Source of the DNA: Fredinandcohnia onubensis | GTDB lineage: Bacteria > Bacillota > Bacilli > Bacillales > Bacillaceae_L | Assembly (NCBI RefSeq): GCF_002734215.1 | Contig: NZ_NSEB01000007.1 | Location: 124,001-188,000 of the forward strand | Direction of reading: 5' to 3' | DNA length: 64,000 bases | Part shown: piece by piece, positions 60,936-64,000 of the stretch | How the letters are laid out: each line of letters starts with the position of its first letter | How positions within the stretch are numbered: the stretch's first letter is position 1 | Notes under the pieces: model-generated | What the model saw: the letters and a program-made list of their open reading frames with translations, nothing else | Databases searched by the model: none | What the model was told of the DNA's origin: nothing | Translations under genes and position numbers: made by a program

Positions 60936-61598
60936 CTATTTACTAAAACTTGGTTCTCTCTTATTTGATTTTACTTCGTCTTTCCCATTTACTTTTTCTT
61001 CAATTCTTGCAAAAACTTTTAGCGCAAGCCACATAATAAAATAGGCTAGTATACTAACACTAAGAAAAGGTATGAGAGATGGGACATAAGTAAATCCAAT
61101 ATAAAGTATGATAATCCCTAATACCATCGCAAAAGTAACGAGTGGGTAGGATAGACCGTACATGACGGCATTCTTCAAATACGATTTTATATTCCCATTA
61201 AAATGGACATAGATTGGGAAAATATATAGTAAAATTACGATGTAAACTGAACAAATTGCAATTAGTGCGTACCTCACCACGATAAAAAACATGCTTGTGG
61301 TGGGAAGAAATACAAGATCGACATATAAGATATATCCAGCTATGAACAGGGTAAGCCCTAGGAGGTTGGATTTTAAGAATTCTTTTTTATATACGCTCCA
61401 AAATGTTGAAAAAACAGGGATATCTTCATCTCCCATGATCCACTTTCGAGTTACTGCAAAAAGCGCTACAGTTGCAGGTACAATTCCTGCAACAACTAGT
61501 CCCATTATTGTAAATAGAAGCCATAACATATTTAGATAAATCAAACGTGAAATAGCCCCACACCAGCGGTAAAATGGACTGTCCAATCCTCCTAGCAT
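60936..61598 (-). CDS. yesL: YesL-like DUF624 membrane protein
   Basis: This 220-residue protein has about five membrane segments. Its opening LDSPFYRWCGAISRLIYLNMLW and the ATVALFAVTRKWIMGDED stretch are characteristic of DUF624/YesL proteins, which accompany sugar ABC transporters and pectin genes in Bacillaceae. The role is not established. It sits between the oxidoreductase and the acetylesterase on the same strand. Confidence 0.85.
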   Translation of the reverse strand: MLGGLDSPFYRWCGAISRLIYLNMLWLLFTIMGLVVAGIVPATVALFAVTRKWIMGDEDIPVFSTFWSVYKKEFLKSNLLGLTLFIAGYILYVDLVFLPTTSMFFIVVRYALIAICSVYIVILLYIFPIYVHFNGNIKSYLKNAVMYGLSYPLVTFAMVLGIIILYIGFTYVPSLIPFLSVSILAYFIMWLALKVFARIEEKVNGKDEVKSNKREPSFSK

Positions 61599-61625
61599 AT
61601 GTCTTTCCCCTTTCTAATGATTATC

Positions 61626-62921
61626 CTATAGTTGTCCTTGATAACTTTTTAGTAATTCTTGAATGGAAATTGGTTTCTTCTCTTCGACTGATTTCCAAAC
61701 CGCTTCTCCTAGTGCGATTGAATACGCCCCTGCTTCGGCCCCTGCTAGTATTTCATATTGGCGTCTTGGATCGATGCCTTGATAAAGATCATGAATTAAC
61801 ACAGGATCTCCACCGCCATGTCCACCAGCAGTTTGGACAACATGAATAATTTCTTTTGAGCCAAATAAAGGATAGTAATCAATTGTTTGCTCAGGCACTT
61901 CGAAAGGTACCCGGCTTGGTGCATGAAATTCTTGTGTTTCAATTCTTCCCTTTGTACCATTGATGGCTAAGCGATAGCCTTCAAATGGTGTTGAGAAATT
62001 AATTGAATAGCTTAATAGAGCACCTTTGTTATATTTTACAGAAGCTGTATACGTATCCTCAATGTTTATCTCAGAGTCAAAGATACATGCATCTGGTCGA
62101 TAATCCGTATATTTGTTTTCTTTTTTATCACCCATGTTTAAGTGATCATCTTCAATGGCTTCCGAAAATTCACGAGGATTCCATCTTAAATAATAATCAC
62201 AGTTATCTTTTACATGGCATGTACCACAATATCGGTTATCTGTCGTTGGGTCTGGGTTAAGCTCTCCATTGGGTCCATAATAATGTAAGGCTCCATGTGC
62301 AAAAACCTCTTCAGGATATTGATCAATCCACCAATTGACAAGATCAAAATGATGTGTTGATTTATGGATTGAAAGTCCACCGGAAAGTTCCCTTTTCCGA
62401 TTCCAACGTTTGAAATAGCTCGCCCCGTGATATGTGTCGATATACCAATTCAAGTCAACCGAAGTCACTCTACCTATTTTACCTTCTAAAACAAGTTCTT
62501 TAATCTTTCGATGGTAAGGACTATAGCGATAATTAAATGCTACAGTCACTTTACCTTTGCTATTTTGTTCAGCTTCCATTACTCTCTTTGCATCTTTAGC
62601 GGTTGTAACCATTGGTTTTTCTGTGATGACATCTACATCATGTTCAAGTGCTTTTAAAATGTAATCGATATGTGTATTATCACGGCTTACAACAATAATA
62701 CAATCCGGTTTTGTTTCCTCAATCATTTGATCAATTTGATTTGGAAGGTATGTCGGTGTTTGAGCTAAGACAGGAAATTTCTCTTTGCATAATTCAAGAC
62801 GGAATTCATCGCTGTCTAGCAAACCAACAATCTCGCTTTGTTTTGCAAATTTTTCAACTAATGGTGGAATAAACATTTTAAGTGCTCTGTTACTCAATCC
62901 ACAAACTGCATATTTTTTCAT
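61626..62921 (-). CDS. Gfo/Idh/MocA family oxidoreductase
   Basis: This 431-residue NAD(P)-dependent oxidoreductase has an N-terminal Rossmann part (KYAVCGLSNRALKMFIPP) and the catalytic-region motif VITEKPMVTTAKDA near residue 95. The C-terminal domain contains an inserted cysteine stretch (RYCGTCHVKDNCDYY) that could bind metal. It probably oxidises or isomerises a sugar or sugar acid released from pectin side chains. It starts three bases after the GH105 gene. Confidence 0.85.
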   Translation of the reverse strand: MKKYAVCGLSNRALKMFIPPLVEKFAKQSEIVGLLDSDEFRLELCKEKFPVLAQTPTYLPNQIDQMIEETKPDCIIVVSRDNTHIDYILKALEHDVDVITEKPMVTTAKDAKRVMEAEQNSKGKVTVAFNYRYSPYHRKIKELVLEGKIGRVTSVDLNWYIDTYHGASYFKRWNRKRELSGGLSIHKSTHHFDLVNWWIDQYPEEVFAHGALHYYGPNGELNPDPTTDNRYCGTCHVKDNCDYYLRWNPREFSEAIEDDHLNMGDKKENKYTDYRPDACIFDSEINIEDTYTASVKYNKGALLSYSINFSTPFEGYRLAINGTKGRIETQEFHAPSRVPFEVPEQTIDYYPLFGSKEIIHVVQTAGGHGGGDPVLIHDLYQGIDPRRQYEILAGAEAGAYSIALGEAVWKSVEEKKPISIQELLKSYQGQL

Positions 62922-62924
62922 TGA

Positions 62925-64000
62925 TTATTTAACCCCCTGATGTTCAGCAAGCAATTTTTCCATTTCCATACTTGCCATGATAAAAGCACCTGCACCATGT
63001 AAGTCATTATGGCTGCGCTCACGATTAATATAATAGTCATATACTCCAATTGAAGTACCGATTACAATATCATCGATAATAAGAGTGCCTTCTTCAGTTT
63101 CTTGAACTTTATACTTGAGCAATCCTTCATATGCCTTTGTTGCATATTTCGCAAACTCCTCGCCAACATATTTCTTAGAAACAGCTTTGGCAATAACATA
63201 AACGAATAGACTGGAAGCAGATGTCTCAAGCCAATTATCTTCATTGTCTCCCTTGTCCACAACTTGGTACCATAGGCCCGTCTTTTCATCCTGATAGTTG
63301 ACGACATCACGAACATAATCTTGAATGAATGCAATCCACTCTTCCTTATGTGGATGGCCCTCTGGTAAAATATCAATCATGTCTATGACTGCTAATCCAT
63401 ACCAACCAAGAGCACGACCCCAAATCTCTGGAGCTTTACCATCAGGACGAGCCCACGGCTGTACAGCCTTTTCGTCCCAACCATGATGATATAAACCGGT
63501 CGCTTCACTCTTTGTATGCTTTCTCATTAAGTTTTCCTGATGAATGACCATGTCGATTAGATTTGGCTCATTGAAATCATTGGCATAATGTAACGCAAAT
63601 GGTCCACCCATGTATAAGCCATCTAGCCACATTTGGTACGGGTATTTATCCTTATGCCAGAATCCACCTTCGCTTGTAAGATTTAACGTTGTAAAAATAT
63701 TACGTAAACGTTGAGCAGCTATTTCATATTTTTTTAATCCAGTAGCTTTATATAATGGGAATAATAAGAGTCCTGCTTGAATTGAATCTAACTCATCTCT
63801 AGCAAATAATAAGTTTCCATTTTCATCGATATTGTGATCAACATATGCCTTTAAGTACTCAAAATATTTGTCTTCACCTGTTTTGTTGTAAACTAAATCC
63901 ATTCCACATAAAAATACGCCTTGGTGATAGTGCCAACGTCCACCCGGTGGAAGCTCCTCTGGAGTAAACTTTGTCATCAATGTGTCACACATTTTTTTTG
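62925..64000 (-). CDS. Unsaturated rhamnogalacturonyl hydrolase (GH105, YteR/YesR-like), 5' end outside window
   Basis: This is at least 355 residues of a GH105 enzyme, which removes the unsaturated galacturonyl residue left by rhamnogalacturonan lyases. Recognisable blocks are EELPPGGRWHYHQGVFLCG, YPYQMWLDGLYMGGPFAL, HHGWDEKAVQPWA with the likely catalytic Asp, and ERSHNDLHGAGAFIMA at the end. An ATG at 63992 is in frame. YteR has about 15-20 residues before the matching point, however, and the frame is still open at the window edge, so the true start is probably outside. No signal peptide is visible; a cytoplasmic place is expected. Confidence 0.9.
   Translation of the reverse strand, partial: KKMCDTLMTKFTPEELPPGGRWHYHQGVFLCGMDLVYNKTGEDKYFEYLKAYVDHNIDENGNLLFARDELDSIQAGLLLFPLYKATGLKKYEIAAQRLRNIFTTLNLTSEGGFWHKDKYPYQMWLDGLYMGGPFALHYANDFNEPNLIDMVIHQENLMRKHTKSEATGLYHHGWDEKAVQPWARPDGKAPEIWGRALGWYGLAVIDMIDILPEGHPHKEEWIAFIQDYVRDVVNYQDEKTGLWYQVVDKGDNEDNWLETSASSLFVYVIAKAVSKKYVGEEFAKYATKAYEGLLKYKVQETEEGTLIIDDIVIGTSIGVYDYYINRERSHNDLHGAGAFIMASMEMEKLLAEHQGVK

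Noticed and set aside
1-64000. CRISPR array, rRNA, tRNA, insertion sequence or prophage
   Set aside because: No regularly spaced repeats, no tRNA cloverleaf or rRNA sequence, and no transposase, integrase or phage structural gene was seen on either strand.

Overview
The window is chromosomal DNA of a low-GC Gram-positive endospore former of the family Bacillaceae. The evidence is strong AGGAGG-type ribosome binding sites, many GTG/TTG starts, T-rich hairpin terminators, a T-box leader, CcpA (cre) and FadR operator sequences, and a gene order that keeps pieces of the Bacillus subtilis block running from pbpF-hemEHY through yhfH-yhfI-lplJ-lcfB-yhfN to comK-yhjD-yhjE-sip. No rRNA, tRNA, CRISPR array, transposase or prophage gene was seen.

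Region by region. (1) 1-6.9 kb, minus strand: a TetR regulator, an acyl-CoA synthetase, a FabH-like ketoacyl synthase and a Liv-type ABC importer (binding protein, LivG, LivF, LivH; LivM would lie outside). This looks like import and CoA activation of an organic acid or branched substrate. (2) 7.0-10.3 kb: a 1078-residue NTPase/TPR/BTAD activator. (3) 10.4-15.9 kb: signal peptidase, YhjE, an S9 peptidase, YhjD, ComK and two small proteins. (4) 15.9-18.8 kb: glyoxylate shunt genes aceB-aceA. (5) 19.0-25.2 kb: M48 protease YhfN, T-box-controlled argS, an alkyltransferase-like protein, an enoyl-CoA hydratase and LcfB with a textbook FadR operator. (6) 25.4-34.1 kb: lipoate ligase, YhfI, YhfH, the heme genes hemE-hemH-hemY, PbpF and the heme monooxygenase HmoB.

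(7) 34.2-48.5 kb is a tricarboxylate module. It holds an IT-superfamily-like permease, a CitA/DcuS-type two-component system and tctB-tctA on the plus strand. These converge on a minus-strand operon tctC-prpB-prpF-aconitase, followed upstream by a LysR regulator and an MFS exporter. Perfect matches to the cre consensus precede both tctB and tctC. There is no methylcitrate synthase, so the likeliest role is use of an imported tricarboxylate such as aconitate or methylcitrate. This is the most interesting candidate system in the window.

(8) 48.8-56.2 kb: an aldehyde dehydrogenase, a second class A penicillin-binding protein, a Nudix hydrolase, TrhO, PdxK and a small XRE regulator, with several structured intergenic repeats. 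(9) 56.2-64 kb, minus strand: an orphan molybdate-binding lipoprotein and a pectin/rhamnogalacturonan cluster (GH105 hydrolase, Gfo/Idh/MocA oxidoreductase, YesL, SGNH acetylesterase, TIM-barrel isomerase, a membrane protein of unknown role and a UxaE-like tagaturonate epimerase). The window cuts both livH (3' end) and the GH105 gene (5' end).

Intergenic space is notable for at least three families of structured, probably multicopy repeats (14.95-15.15 kb and 30.98-31.17 kb; 48.6-48.8 kb; 55.7-55.9 kb) and a 27-bp pair at 52.55-52.63 kb.
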